Source: QHWT01 sp046726015
GTDB taxonomy: Bacteria; Acidobacteriota; Vicinamibacteria; Vicinamibacterales; 2-12-FULL-66-21
Reading direction: 5' to 3'
Assembly (NCBI GenBank): GCA_046726015.1
Contig: JBKOZS010000297.1
Location: forward strand, 1 to 20,767
Length of the DNA stretch: 20,767 nucleotides
Part shown: one piece after another, positions 10,635-18,793 of the stretch
How positions within the stretch are numbered: position 1 is the first letter of the stretch
Layout: every line of letters begins with the position of its first letter
Translations under genes and position numbers: made by a program
Notes under the pieces: generated by a model
The model's input: only the letters and a program-made list of their open reading frames with translations
What the model was told of the DNA's origin: nothing
Database searches by the model: none

Positions 10635-12962
10635 CTACGGCGTGTTGCTATGCACGGCTGAGGCCATGACACGTCCAACCTCGACCGTGCTGCCGTCGAT
10701 CTGCGCGACCAGAGCGCTATCACGAATGACACAAACTTTTGCGTCGCTTCGAACCTCCCGGCAGCCCCATATCGCGCCCGGCCCGCCGCTCTTTGGCTCC
10801 CGGTCGACACGGATTGCAACCAGCGCGATGAGGTCCCCGTGTGATTCCGTGCGAATCCGTGGTCGGGAAATACCGCTGATGTGGAAAGCGCTGCCAACCC
10901 AGCCCGGCGGCGGTAACTCCGTGACTGGCACTGCCGTGATGGCTATGGCTCGGGTTGACGGTCCGTTCGCCGGAACGAAGGCGGCAAACGAGAACGGCGG
11001 CCGCCCGCGGCGCGTCACGCGCAGGACGGGCGCCTGTTCGATGCGCCCGTACTCTGGCGCGTAGAGGCCCCACGGGCCGGGATCGAGACGCTCAAGGCGC
11101 CCGGATGCCGCGAACGCATTCGGGAGCGACGACGACCAGGAAGGATGGACGTGCCACCACGCTGCCGCCTCGACCTCGACATCGCCAAGAATGTGGTCCA
11201 CCACAAGCCATCCGATTCCATGGAGCGCCAGGACGGACCGTATGTGCGACGCGTGCTCGTACGCATCGTGCGTGGCTTCAACGAAATCGAATGTGCTCTC
11301 TGTCCGAGCAACCAGCAGGCGTGCGCCGGGCGCGCCATGCCAGTGAAACGGACCACGAGGATCGACATGGTCGCGATCGTCGATCACAACGGTGTTGTGC
11401 ATCCGCGTCGCGCGAAAGCGATTGCGGATCTCCGGATCCATCGTGTAGGTCGCGGTCCCCGGATCGATGAGCAATGGTTGACCGCGCACGCTGAGCACTA
11501 CCGACAGCGCATCGGAGTGCGCGTGCCCGCCATTCAGGTATCCGTGCGGCCCGGCATCGAACAGCAGGTGATCGCCATCCGCGGACCGGGATACGAAATA
11601 GCCGCTCGCCTGCAGGAGCCCGGACGGCCACGCGGTCCGCGCGCCTCTCTCTTCGATGGGATGCAGCGGTCCGAGAGTCCAGTACACTTCTTCCGCTGCT
11701 GGCCTGACGGCGAGTGACGAGTCTCCGAGCGTTGCTGCTGCAATCGCCAGCGAGACGCTGGCATCCGACGGCCGCGTCCCACACCATCCCATCAACTGTC
11801 CGCCGTCGTCGTCACCCGTCAGCGGCAGCTGTCCGTTGTCATCGGCCAGATGCCGCAAGTACTCGGCCTGCGCACGCGCGGCGCGCTCAAAGACTTCGGC
11901 GACGGGATCGCCTGACGCGCGCGCGACGAGCAGCGCAAGCAGATAGAAGTCCGTCGAATATCGATGGTAGTGAGCTGACAGTTCGACGTGGCCGCCGTCA
12001 GCACGGATCTGCCGGGCCGCTTCCTCGACGAGCACGTCGCGGCCGAGCGCCGCACGCGCCTGGCTGTTGTGGAGTTCCGGGAGCGCCTGCGACACAGCGT
12101 AAAGCGCGAGCGCCTCTCCCGATAGATGCGTATTCGGACTGAAATAGCGTGACAGGTTGTGCGCAATGTGCGCGAGCTGGGTGTCAAGTGCAACCAGCAG
12201 ATCGACCAGCCACGGCTCGCGATCGTCGCCGGAGCCATGGCTGAAGAACTCGATCGCCCACGTCCATGACATCGTGCGGAAGGCGAGCTCGAGCATGCTG
12301 GACCAGTTCACGCCCGTCAGCGGTGGGTTCGCGGCGATCCAGCTCTCGAGCTCTCGAACGAAGACGCCACGATGCCCTGGATTCCCCGTCAGCCAATACG
12401 CACGTCCGAGCGACAGCCAGTGCTGATGCCGATTGAGCTCCCAGATCACCTTGTGGTCGCCAAACGCGGGATCGAGATAGGGCACGGATGCCCAGAAGGT
12501 GAGGGGAGGACGCCGGCCATGGACGGGATCGAAGTGCCAGTCTGGCGGCGCACCCCACGCCAATCCACGATACCCAAGGACATCGAATAGGCCGTTGGCG
12601 ATTCGCGTGGCGCGGGCTTCCGCATCCTGAGCCGCGTGTGGAAACCGCTGCATGATTCGCGGAACGAGCAGGTCGCGTTCGGCGGCTCGCAGCGGCCAGA
12701 CGGACTTCCGCGCGATGAAATGCGCCGCGAGCCGTTCGTGTGCACAAAGAAATTCACCACGTGCGACAGAACTGGCGGCTGTGCCGACCTCCGAGGAAAT
12801 GTCCCCCTTCAGCAACGAATCAAGACGTCCACGGCTCCACCGCGGGCGCCGTACGGCAAAACGCGCGCGATCGATGACCTTTCGTCCTTCGCACGCAAGA
12901 CGGAACGCGCGCTCGCGCGAATCCATCGTCAGCAACCGGCCAATCATGGCGGACACGCTCAT
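10635..12962 (-). CDS. Heparinase II/III family protein (putative uronate polysaccharide lyase)
   Basis: A 775-residue protein with the alpha/alpha-toroid plus beta-sheet plan of heparinase II/III and alginate lyase-type enzymes. The helical half carries RHQHWLSLGRAYWLTG around 178-193, GVNWSSMLELAFR at 217-229, NTHLSGEALAL at 277-287 and HYHRYSTDFY at 331-340, the last two matching the Asn/His and Tyr active-site regions of the family. The beta-rich half has GGHAHSDALS near 478-487 and ATRMHNT near 518-524. No signal peptide is obvious at the chosen ATG (12962), which overlaps the upstream GT4 stop by 4 bp. The family cleaves uronic-acid glycans by beta-elimination. Members in EPS clusters may trim or edit the nascent polymer, which fits an AlgD-like enzyme in the same operon. 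Without an export signal its site of action is unclear. Confidence 0.86.
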   Translation of the reverse strand: MSVSAMIGRLLTMDSRERAFRLACEGRKVIDRARFAVRRPRWSRGRLDSLLKGDISSEVGTAASSVARGEFLCAHERLAAHFIARKSVWPLRAAERDLLVPRIMQRFPHAAQDAEARATRIANGLFDVLGYRGLAWGAPPDWHFDPVHGRRPPLTFWASVPYLDPAFGDHKVIWELNRHQHWLSLGRAYWLTGNPGHRGVFVRELESWIAANPPLTGVNWSSMLELAFRTMSWTWAIEFFSHGSGDDREPWLVDLLVALDTQLAHIAHNLSRYFSPNTHLSGEALALYAVSQALPELHNSQARAALGRDVLVEEAARQIRADGGHVELSAHYHRYSTDFYLLALLVARASGDPVAEVFERAARAQAEYLRHLADDNGQLPLTGDDDGGQLMGWCGTRPSDASVSLAIAAATLGDSSLAVRPAAEEVYWTLGPLHPIEERGARTAWPSGLLQASGYFVSRSADGDHLLFDAGPHGYLNGGHAHSDALSVVLSVRGQPLLIDPGTATYTMDPEIRNRFRATRMHNTVVIDDRDHVDPRGPFHWHGAPGARLLVARTESTFDFVEATHDAYEHASHIRSVLALHGIGWLVVDHILGDVEVEAAAWWHVHPSWSSSLPNAFAASGRLERLDPGPWGLYAPEYGRIEQAPVLRVTRRGRPPFSFAAFVPANGPSTRAIAITAVPVTELPPPGWVGSAFHISGISRPRIRTESHGDLIALVAIRVDREPKSGGPGAIWGCREVRSDAKVCVIRDSALVAQIDGSTVEVGRVMASAVHSNTP

Positions 12963-14074
12963 GCGGGCGTCGGTGCCGGGAGCACCGACGGACGGGCGAG
13001 ACTTCGATAGAGCTGCACCCACTGCTGGCGAACCAGGGACCATTGGTAGCGCGAGCAGGTGGCGAGCGCAGCTTCGCTAAAACGGCGGCCCAGACCCGGT
13101 TCGTCCAGGAGCCGGAGCATTGCGGCGCCGGCGGCAGCGTGATCGTCGGGCTCGACGAGAAGACCGTGCATGCCGTCGGTCAGGATTGCGGGGACGCCTC
13201 CCGCACGCGTGGATACGACGGGGCAGCCGCTCGCGAACGCCTCGAGCACGGACGAGGGCATGTTGTCGATGTCGGGCGTCTGCAAGTAGATGTCGGCGTC
13301 CGCGTAGTACTGCCAGATATCGTCGGGGGAGACGCGACCAGCGAACGTCACGTGCCGCAACTGTAGGTCGGTGACCAATTGTCGAAGCGCCGGTCCCTCG
13401 GAACCCGCGCCGACAAGCATCAACGTGGCATCCGGGTAACGAGCCTGCACTACGGCAAAGGCTCGCAGTGTGCAGTGCACGTTATACAGGCTCTCGAAAT
13501 TCCGCGTGGAAAGGACGCGCGGCTGCAGCCGTTCGCGGAGGCGGAACCGGAACCTCGCCACGTCGACGATGTTCGGTATGATTTCCGACCCGATCCCGAA
13601 TCCTGCGAAGACGTCGTGGAGAAAACGCGAAGGCACCACGTTGCGATCGACGCGCCTCAGCGTGGCGCGCGCGATCGCGGATCGACGGAGGTGGTCGGGG
13701 GCTTCGCCGCTGCGATAGTTCATGACCACGGGCTTTCGCAGGAGTCGCGCGATCAGCACGGCCGGAAGCGGCGCCAGCAGAAACGAGAAATACGACGCTG
13801 AAAAAACGTGGACCACATCCGCCTTGCGTAACTCTTTTATTAATAGTGGCCAGTACGTCAGCTGGGTGGTGACCGTCCGCAGGTACTTGATGTCGACGGT
13901 CCGCCGCAGTGGACCCGGCGGAACCGGGTTTACCGGTACAAGCCAGGCGTTGATCTCGGGGTCATCCCGCCAGCCCCGAAGTAAACGCTCCGCCTGGATC
14001 GCTTGACCACCCAGGATCCGAACCGAAGGGGCGACGATGGCGACGTTGAGCTGCGATCGAACAGGTGAGGTCAT
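12959..14074 (-). CDS. GT4 family glycosyltransferase, first gene of the EPS operon
   Basis: A 371-residue GT-B transferase when started at ATG 14074, giving MTSPVRSQLNVAIVAPS with a conserved first beta-strand and the glycine loop ILGGQAIQAER at 20-30. The frame is open to 14176, but those 34 residues look like leader sequence and a weak AGG sits just ahead of 14074. The donor domain contains VGAGSEGP at 221-228, FAGRVSPDDI at 244-253, and a D-x7-E variant of the family's acidic pair (Asp270, Glu278) in DNMPSSVLEAFASGCPVVST. No signal or transmembrane segment is needed; such enzymes work at the inner face of the membrane. As the first gene after the divergent spacer it is probably where the eight-gene transcript starts. 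Its stop overlaps the next gene's start by 4 bp. Confidence 0.87.
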   Translation of the reverse strand: MTSPVRSQLNVAIVAPSVRILGGQAIQAERLLRGWRDDPEINAWLVPVNPVPPGPLRRTVDIKYLRTVTTQLTYWPLLIKELRKADVVHVFSASYFSFLLAPLPAVLIARLLRKPVVMNYRSGEAPDHLRRSAIARATLRRVDRNVVPSRFLHDVFAGFGIGSEIIPNIVDVARFRFRLRERLQPRVLSTRNFESLYNVHCTLRAFAVVQARYPDATLMLVGAGSEGPALRQLVTDLQLRHVTFAGRVSPDDIWQYYADADIYLQTPDIDNMPSSVLEAFASGCPVVSTRAGGVPAILTDGMHGLLVEPDDHAAAGAAMLRLLDEPGLGRRFSEAALATCSRYQWSLVRQQWVQLYRSLARPSVLPAPTPA

Positions 14075-14200
14075 CGATGCCTGTCGAGTCGTAGCTGTGC
14101 AAATGGCAAGCCGGTGCAAAGGAGACTGTCGTGGATCCCTGCAGTGGATCCGGTGGATGAGGTCCGGCAGGGGCACAACCTACTCGTGTGACACTAAATA

Positions 14201-14282
14201 CAACTGAGCAGTATCACGTTACACCTGCAAAAATAAAGGCGGTTTTTAAGTCGATATGTAAATTGTACAAACTGCTGAGTTG
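14201..14282. repeat. Imperfect inverted repeat flanking the AT-rich core (candidate operator)
   Basis: CAACTGAGCAGT at 14201-14212 and ACTGCTGAGTTG at 14271-14282 are inverted copies with one mismatch over 12 bases, separated by 58 bases of AT-rich sequence. Each arm is followed to the right by a further shared piece, CGTTACACCTGC at 14218 and CGTTACCCTGC at 14290. Two more CTGAG-type copies lie at 14296 and 14317. Position between two divergent operons suggests a regulator-binding array; the regulator is not in view. Confidence 0.4.
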
Positions 14283-14533
14283 TGTCGCCGTTACCCTGCT
14301 GAGTCGCGAAACTATGCGCTGAGCAATTCGTACAAGAAATTCAGCCGTTTTTCGATTTGGACACATCCTTGCCTGCCTGGGTGGTCCGGCGGGGTTCACG
14401 CTCCGTCATTTCAAACCCAACTCGTCACGCCGTCGTTTCCGGATTGCTCAACAGCAGGGGGAAGCTGAGGCGTGCGCCTGGTGCCCAGACGCGCGAACGC
14501 CAATCTGTGTGCGTGCTTCAGCGGCGGACTGTC

Positions 14534-14541
14534 GAGAGAGG
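14534..14541 (+). promoter_or_regulatory. Ribosome-binding site favouring TTG start of the first EEP gene
   Basis: GAGAGAGG lies eight bases before TTG at 14550. Starting there gives a compact 24-residue signal peptide. The competing GTG at 14472 also has a purine-rich stretch before it but would yield a 50-residue leader, so the choice is not certain. Confidence 0.45.
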
Positions 14542-14549
14542 TCAGGGAT

Positions 14550-15758
14550 TTGTCCAAAAAGGTTTCACGGGTCGCCACGCTGTTTGCGCTCGCCTGGGTG
14601 CTCGCCGTTCCCGCGCGCGCACACACCCTGATGTGGATCGACGCCCCCGTGCAGGGCGCGCGGGTGGGAAGCGACTTCTTCGTTGGCGGCTGGGCGATCG
14701 ATACCGCGGCGCGCGTCGATTCCGGCATCGCGGTCATTCACGTCTGGGCGTATCCGGCTGACGGCCGCGCGCCGATTTTCCTCGGGCAGGTGGGCCACGG
14801 GCCTCGCCCCGACGTGGCCCGTGCCTTCGGCGGTCCCCAGTTCACCAACTCCGGCTTCGGCGTCATCGTCCGGGGACTGCGGCCTGGCGGATACATGGTC
14901 GCGTTCTTCCCATTCAACACGGCGATGGGCGGGTTTGATTTCGCCCGCGCGATCGGTGTGCACGTCACGGTCATTGCCGGCGCGGCTACGCCGGCCCCGG
15001 CGCCGGCAGGTGCCGCGCCGCTGAAAGTGCTGCAGTGGAATATTCATCACGGCGTCGGACAGGACGGCGTCTACAACATCGACCGTCTCGCGTCGTGGAT
15101 GGCGCGGTTCAATCCCGATCTCATCTCCATCAACGAAGCCGAGAAGAACACCTACTGGGGCCGCGAAGATCAGCCCGCACGTTTCGCGCAGATGCTCACG
15201 CAGAAGACCGGGCGTCGCTGGTACTACCACTTCGCCCAGGAATTCGGTAACGGCGACGCGAACGGGAAAGGGAACCTGGTGCTGTCGCGGTTTCCGTTCA
15301 CGTCCAGCGGACGCGACATCCTGAGCTGGGATCGCACGATGTCGACGGTGTCGATCATCGTCAACGGCCGCACGATCACGTTGACGTCCACGCACCTCGA
15401 TCCTGAGTCGCAGTCACGGCGCCTGGTCCAGGCACAGCAGGTCCTGGCGCTCGCGAACCAGTACGGCGAGGGGCGCATCATCGCCGGAGATTTCAACGCG
15501 TGGCCGGACCAGTCGTCGATCGCGACAATGACCACGCGCTACCGCGATTCGTGGGCGGACGCTGCCGCCACCGGTCGCGCGTTCTCGTTCGCCGGTAATA
15601 ACGGCGAAACCAGGAAAGGACGTATCGATTACGTCTACTACTCCAAAGGTGCAGGCGTGTTGTCGCTCCGCAAGGTCGAAGTGCCCGACACGCGCGACGC
15701 CTCTGGACGCATGCCGTCCGATCACCGTCCGGTGCTCGCGACGTTCGACGTGAAGTAA
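14550..15758 (+). CDS. Exported EEP-fold phosphoesterase/nuclease with N-terminal beta domain
   Basis: A 402-residue protein from TTG 14550 (GTG 14472 is the alternative, adding 26 residues). MSKKVSRVATLFALAWVLAV then PARA is a standard signal peptide cleaved near residue 24, so the enzyme acts outside the cytoplasm. Residues about 28-142 form a beta-rich domain (DAPVQGARVG, VGGWAIDTAA, IHVWAYP, FTNSGFGV) of a kind recurring in secreted Acidobacteriota proteins; I have no formal name for it. An Ala/Pro linker follows, then an endonuclease/exonuclease/phosphatase domain from 158. Its catalytic set is complete: Asn164 (QWNIHHG), Glu196, His282 (THLDP), Asp314 and Asn316 (GDFNAW), Asp360 and Asp391-His392 (SDHRP). 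This is a metal-dependent phosphodiester or phosphomonoester hydrolase; DNA, phospholipid or sugar phosphate could be the substrate. It is the first of three paralogues. Confidence 0.85.
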   Translation: MSKKVSRVATLFALAWVLAVPARAHTLMWIDAPVQGARVGSDFFVGGWAIDTAARVDSGIAVIHVWAYPADGRAPIFLGQVGHGPRPDVARAFGGPQFTNSGFGVIVRGLRPGGYMVAFFPFNTAMGGFDFARAIGVHVTVIAGAATPAPAPAGAAPLKVLQWNIHHGVGQDGVYNIDRLASWMARFNPDLISINEAEKNTYWGREDQPARFAQMLTQKTGRRWYYHFAQEFGNGDANGKGNLVLSRFPFTSSGRDILSWDRTMSTVSIIVNGRTITLTSTHLDPESQSRRLVQAQQVLALANQYGEGRIIAGDFNAWPDQSSIATMTTRYRDSWADAAATGRAFSFAGNNGETRKGRIDYVYYSKGAGVLSLRKVEVPDTRDASGRMPSDHRPVLATFDVK

Positions 15759-15761
15759 CCG

Positions 15762-15780
15762 TTCACTGGCGGTCAGTGAA
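15762..15780 (+). other. Perfect hairpin just after the first EEP gene
   Basis: TTCACTG and CAGTGAA form a perfect 7-bp stem with a 5-base loop, beginning 4 bases after the stop codon. No run of T follows, so it is not a standard intrinsic terminator. It could stabilise the upstream mRNA or tune read-through into the second EEP gene 36 bp further on. Confidence 0.4.
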
Positions 15781-15815
15781 GTTCCCATTCACCCGTAACC
15801 CGAGCACACGAAACG

Positions 15816-17258
15816 ATGATCATTCAGACGAGAATCTCGAGCCTCGTGCGGCATGTGGCCGGCGCGGCTCTCCTGACCCTCGCGGCGGTGGCAACGGCAA
15901 CCGCCCAGACCGCACTCACACTGTCCGACAGCAGCGCGACGACCCTTCGCGGCGGAACGTATGCGTCGACAAACCTGAGTGGCCAGAGCGTCCTTGAAAC
16001 CCGGGCAAGCAGCGACCTGACGTACGTGCGCCGGGCGCTGCTGAAGTTCGATACCAACACCACCATCGCTGCCGGAACGTCGATAGCGTCCGCGTATCTG
16101 ACCGTGACGGTGGCCGGCGGTAATTCGGAGTCTCGCCAGCTCTCCGTCTTTCATGAGACTTCCTCCTACGACAAGACAGCAGCCACATGGAACAGCCGCA
16201 AATCTGGCCTCGCCTGGTCGCAGCCCGGTGGCGATCGGGGCGCGCGGTACGCCATGAAGGCGATCACCAATGCGGCCGGGTCCAAGGTGACGTTTGACGT
16301 CACCGCGCTCGTACAGGCCATCGTGCGCGGCGACTTCGGCTCCTCACGCTACACCCGACTGCTCCTGGTCGACGAAGGCGCCTCCAGCCAGGGCTCCTAC
16401 AAGCAGATCTACTCCGACACCGCGCCGGACATCTCCCTCCGGCCAACCCTCGTCGTCACGACGGGCACGGCGGCTCCCCCGCCGCTACCACCTACCTCCA
16501 CCACCAGCACGATGCGCGTGCTCCAGTGGAACACGCACCATGGCGGCTACGGTACCGACGGCAAATACGACACCGATCGTCTCGCGACGTGGATTGTACG
16601 GATGAATCCGGATGTCGTACTGCTCAATGAAATCGAGAAGTTCACCTACTGGGGCAACCAGAACCAGCCGGAGGTGTACAAGAACCTGCTGCAGTCGAAG
16701 ACCAACAAGACCTGGTATTACACCTTCGCGCAGGAGTTCGGCGACTGGACGAAGAACGGCAAGGGCAACCTGATTCTGTCGACGGTGCCGTTCGACAGCA
16801 CGGATCACTACGAGATCGTCCACAACGGCGATCGCAGCATCGCCCAGGCGATCCTCACCTGGAATGGCCGAAAGATCACGTTCATGCTCACGCATCTCGA
16901 TCCCGATTCCTCATCGCTGCGTCTCACGCAGGCTACGGAAGTGACAACGTGGGCGGCGAAGGAGCCCGAAAACAAAATCGTGACTGGCGATATGAATGCC
17001 TGGCCCGATCAAACGTCGATCGCGCAATTGAACAAGTTCTTCTACGACTCGTGGACCGTTGCCGCCTCGAACGGAACGACGGTCGTGTTCTCGGGCAACA
17101 CGGGACAAACGAAGAACGGGCGCATCGACTACATCTTCTACTCGAAGAACTCAACGAACCTGGTCGTCAAGTCCTCGCAGGTTTACGACACGCGTGACGC
17201 CAACGGCGTCATGCCAAGCGATCACCGTCCCGTGGTCACGACGTTCGAAGTTCGCTGA
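15816..17258 (+). CDS. Exported DNRLRE-domain plus EEP-domain phosphoesterase/nuclease, copy A
   Basis: A 480-residue protein with a signal peptide (VAGAALLTLAAVATATAQ, cleavage near 30). Residues about 33-216 form a DNRLRE-type beta-sandwich, with LRGGTYASTNLSG and LETRASSD near the start, RRALLKFD, KVTFDVTALVQ and the closing SLRPTLVVTTG; this domain family is typical of secreted carbohydrate- or surface-associated proteins. A Pro/Thr linker at 219-232 leads to the EEP domain, whose active-site residues are Asn239 (QWNTHHGG), Glu272, His360, Asp392 and Asn394 (GDMNAW), Asp438 and Asp469-His470. The protein has no cysteine. The ATG at 15816 has only a weak ribosome-binding site. Most residues of the catalytic domain match the next gene, so the two are paralogues. 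Substrate is unknown; extracellular DNA is one candidate. Confidence 0.88.
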   Translation: MIIQTRISSLVRHVAGAALLTLAAVATATAQTALTLSDSSATTLRGGTYASTNLSGQSVLETRASSDLTYVRRALLKFDTNTTIAAGTSIASAYLTVTVAGGNSESRQLSVFHETSSYDKTAATWNSRKSGLAWSQPGGDRGARYAMKAITNAAGSKVTFDVTALVQAIVRGDFGSSRYTRLLLVDEGASSQGSYKQIYSDTAPDISLRPTLVVTTGTAAPPPLPPTSTTSTMRVLQWNTHHGGYGTDGKYDTDRLATWIVRMNPDVVLLNEIEKFTYWGNQNQPEVYKNLLQSKTNKTWYYTFAQEFGDWTKNGKGNLILSTVPFDSTDHYEIVHNGDRSIAQAILTWNGRKITFMLTHLDPDSSSLRLTQATEVTTWAAKEPENKIVTGDMNAWPDQTSIAQLNKFFYDSWTVAASNGTTVVFSGNTGQTKNGRIDYIFYSKNSTNLVVKSSQVYDTRDANGVMPSDHRPVVTTFEVR

Positions 17259-17262
17259 CCAT

Positions 17263-17273
17263 TTACTCAGTAA
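17263..17273 (+). other. Short inverted repeat after EEP copy A
   Basis: TTACTCAGTAA is an 11-base near-perfect dyad, too tight to fold as a hairpin on its own. It begins 4 bases after the stop codon, the same distance as the hairpin after the preceding gene. It contains the CTCAG core seen in the divergent spacer. Its function is unknown. Confidence 0.25.
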
Positions 17274-17331
17274 TGTTCGTCCCGCGGCGCGGTCCGGATT
17301 GTCCGGATCGCCCCGTCGGGCTTCTGCTTCC

Positions 17332-17336
17332 GGAGG
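17332..17336 (+). promoter_or_regulatory. Ribosome-binding site of EEP copy B
   Basis: GGAGG lies seven bases before ATG 17344. It sets the start there and rejects the longer open frame reaching back to 17059 inside the preceding gene. Confidence 0.65.
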
Positions 17337-17343
17337 ATTCCAC

Positions 17344-18771
17344 ATGCGACACGCTGCAGTCGTTCTTGCAGCTCTGTTGACCGCCACGTCTGCCGCTCAC
17401 GCCCAGACCGTCACCATCCGCTCCGTTAAGGACGCCACAGTTCGCGGCGGCAGCTACGCCGGCACCAACTTTGGCGACGAGCCCACTCTCGAAACACGAC
17501 AGAGTAGCGATTCGACCTATACGAGGCGTGCGGTGCTGACGTTTGACACGGACGCGAGCGTCCCCGCGAACGCGCTGATATCGTCCGCCAAGCTCGTGTT
17601 GACGGTAAAGGGAGGCAACTCGGAGACGCGCCGCCTGGGGGCGTGCTCGATCCCGGTGTCGTTCGACGAATGGAGCGTCACCTGGAGGCAGCGGAGGACC
17701 TCGTCGACGTGGCAGAACCCGGGCGTCGATATTGTCGATGGCAGTTGCTCCTATGCATCGGTGACAGCCACGGCCGGTTCGCGCGTGACCTTCGACGTCA
17801 CCGCGCAGGTGCAAAAAGTCATCAACGGCGCATACGGGTCGCGCTTCGCGCGATTCCTGGTTGGCGACCTCGGTAGCAGCAGCCGCGATTCGTACAAGAA
17901 GTATTACTCGAACAACGAATCGAACTCGGCGCTCCGGCCGGCGTTGACCGTCACCGTGGGCACAACGTCGGCAGTGACGCCCCAGCCGGCACCGCCGCCG
18001 CCGACGACAACATCGGGCAAGCAACTGCGTGTGCTGCAGTGGAACCTGCATCACGGGGGCTATGGCACGGACGGCAGGTACGATCCAAACCGTGTCGCGA
18101 CGTGGATGGCCAAGATGAATCCGGACGTCATCATGCTGAACGAGATCGAGAAGTACACCGGGTGGGGCAATCAGGATCAGCCGGAAGTCTACAAAAAGCT
18201 CCTGCAGTCGAAGACCGGCAAGACGTGGTACTACGTCTTCGCCCAGGAGTGGGGCAACTGGTCCTCAAACGGGAAGGGCAACCTGATCTTCTCGAGTGTG
18301 CCGTTCAAACATGTCGAGCGCTATGAGCTCGTGCACAACCACGATCGCACCATCGCCGAGGGAGTGATCTCCTGGGGTGGCAGGAACATCACGCTGCTGG
18401 TCACGCACCTCGATCCGTATTCTTACTCGCTGCGCCTTGCGCAGGCGACGGAGGTGACGACGTGGGCGGCGTCCGAGCCCGAAGCGAGGATCCTGACCGG
18501 CGACATGAACGCGTGGCCCGATCAGAGCTCGATCGCGCAGTACAATAAGTACTATTACGACTCGTGGACCGTGGCGAAATCGAAGGGGACGGCGTACGCG
18601 TTCTCCGGTAACGACGGTCAGACGAAGAACGGTCGAATCGACTACATCTTCTATTCGAGAAAATCGTCAGGCCTGACGGTGAAGTCGTCGCAGGTCTACG
18701 ACACGCGTGACTCGAACGGCGTCATGCCGTCCGATCACCGACCGGTGCTCACGACGTTCTACGTGCAGTAA
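17344..18771 (+). CDS. Exported DNRLRE-domain plus EEP-domain phosphoesterase/nuclease, copy B
   Basis: A 475-residue protein. MRHAAVVLAALLTATSAAHA is a clean 20-residue signal peptide. The DNRLRE-type domain spans about 22-206 (VRGGSYAGTNFGD, RRAVLTFD, RVTFDVTAQVQ, ALRPALTVTVG). It carries two cysteines, Cys101 and Cys135, the only ones in the protein and absent from copy A, which could form a disulfide after export. After a proline-rich linker at 212-225, the EEP domain shows Asn234 (QWNLHHGG), Glu267, His355, Asp387 and Asn389 (GDMNAW), Asp433 and Asp464-His465, so catalysis should be intact. It lies 85 bp after copy A on the same strand and is probably co-transcribed; GTCCGGATTGTCCGGAT in the gap is a short direct repeat. 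Function on DNA or other phosphoesters is inferred from the fold only. Confidence 0.9.
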   Translation: MRHAAVVLAALLTATSAAHAQTVTIRSVKDATVRGGSYAGTNFGDEPTLETRQSSDSTYTRRAVLTFDTDASVPANALISSAKLVLTVKGGNSETRRLGACSIPVSFDEWSVTWRQRRTSSTWQNPGVDIVDGSCSYASVTATAGSRVTFDVTAQVQKVINGAYGSRFARFLVGDLGSSSRDSYKKYYSNNESNSALRPALTVTVGTTSAVTPQPAPPPPTTTSGKQLRVLQWNLHHGGYGTDGRYDPNRVATWMAKMNPDVIMLNEIEKYTGWGNQDQPEVYKKLLQSKTGKTWYYVFAQEWGNWSSNGKGNLIFSSVPFKHVERYELVHNHDRTIAEGVISWGGRNITLLVTHLDPYSYSLRLAQATEVTTWAASEPEARILTGDMNAWPDQSSIAQYNKYYYDSWTVAKSKGTAYAFSGNDGQTKNGRIDYIFYSRKSSGLTVKSSQVYDTRDSNGVMPSDHRPVLTTFYVQ

Positions 18772-18793
18772 GAAGAACGCGGACGGCCGAGAC

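Larger units (their letters stand above)
14075..14549. other. Divergent non-coding spacer with probable promoters of both operons
   Basis: About 475 bp with no convincing gene between the EPS operon and the EEP genes. The short frames here lack family sequence. The core at roughly 14190-14345 is clearly richer in A and T than the coding DNA on either side. It carries inverted and direct copies of a CTGAG-type motif: CAACTGAGCAGT at 14201, ACTGCTGAGTTG at 14271, CTGCTGAGT at 14296 and GCGCTGAGCAAT at 14317. On the minus strand, TTGTAC followed 16 bases later by TAAAAA (about 14246-14270) is a weak sigma70-like candidate. No strong match to a known promoter could be named. If the first EEP gene starts at GTG 14472 instead, the spacer ends at 14471. 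Confidence 0.55.

Noticed and set aside
14104..14120. Possible sigma54 -24/-12 element (TGGCAAGCCGGTGCA and its complement)
   Set aside because: The spacing between the GG and GC elements is one base short on both strands, which normally abolishes sigma54 recognition.
14131..14160. Three GTGGAT repeats with embedded GGATCC and CTGCAG
   Set aside because: The copies are short and irregularly spaced; no function suggested and chance is likely.
14214..14399. Small minus-strand open frame of 61 codons in the divergent spacer
   Set aside because: It has no ribosome-binding site or recognisable sequence and crosses the AT-rich core that looks regulatory.
17059..17343. N-terminal extension of EEP copy B
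   Set aside because: It lies inside copy A in another frame; ATG 17344 has a good ribosome-binding site and a clean signal peptide.
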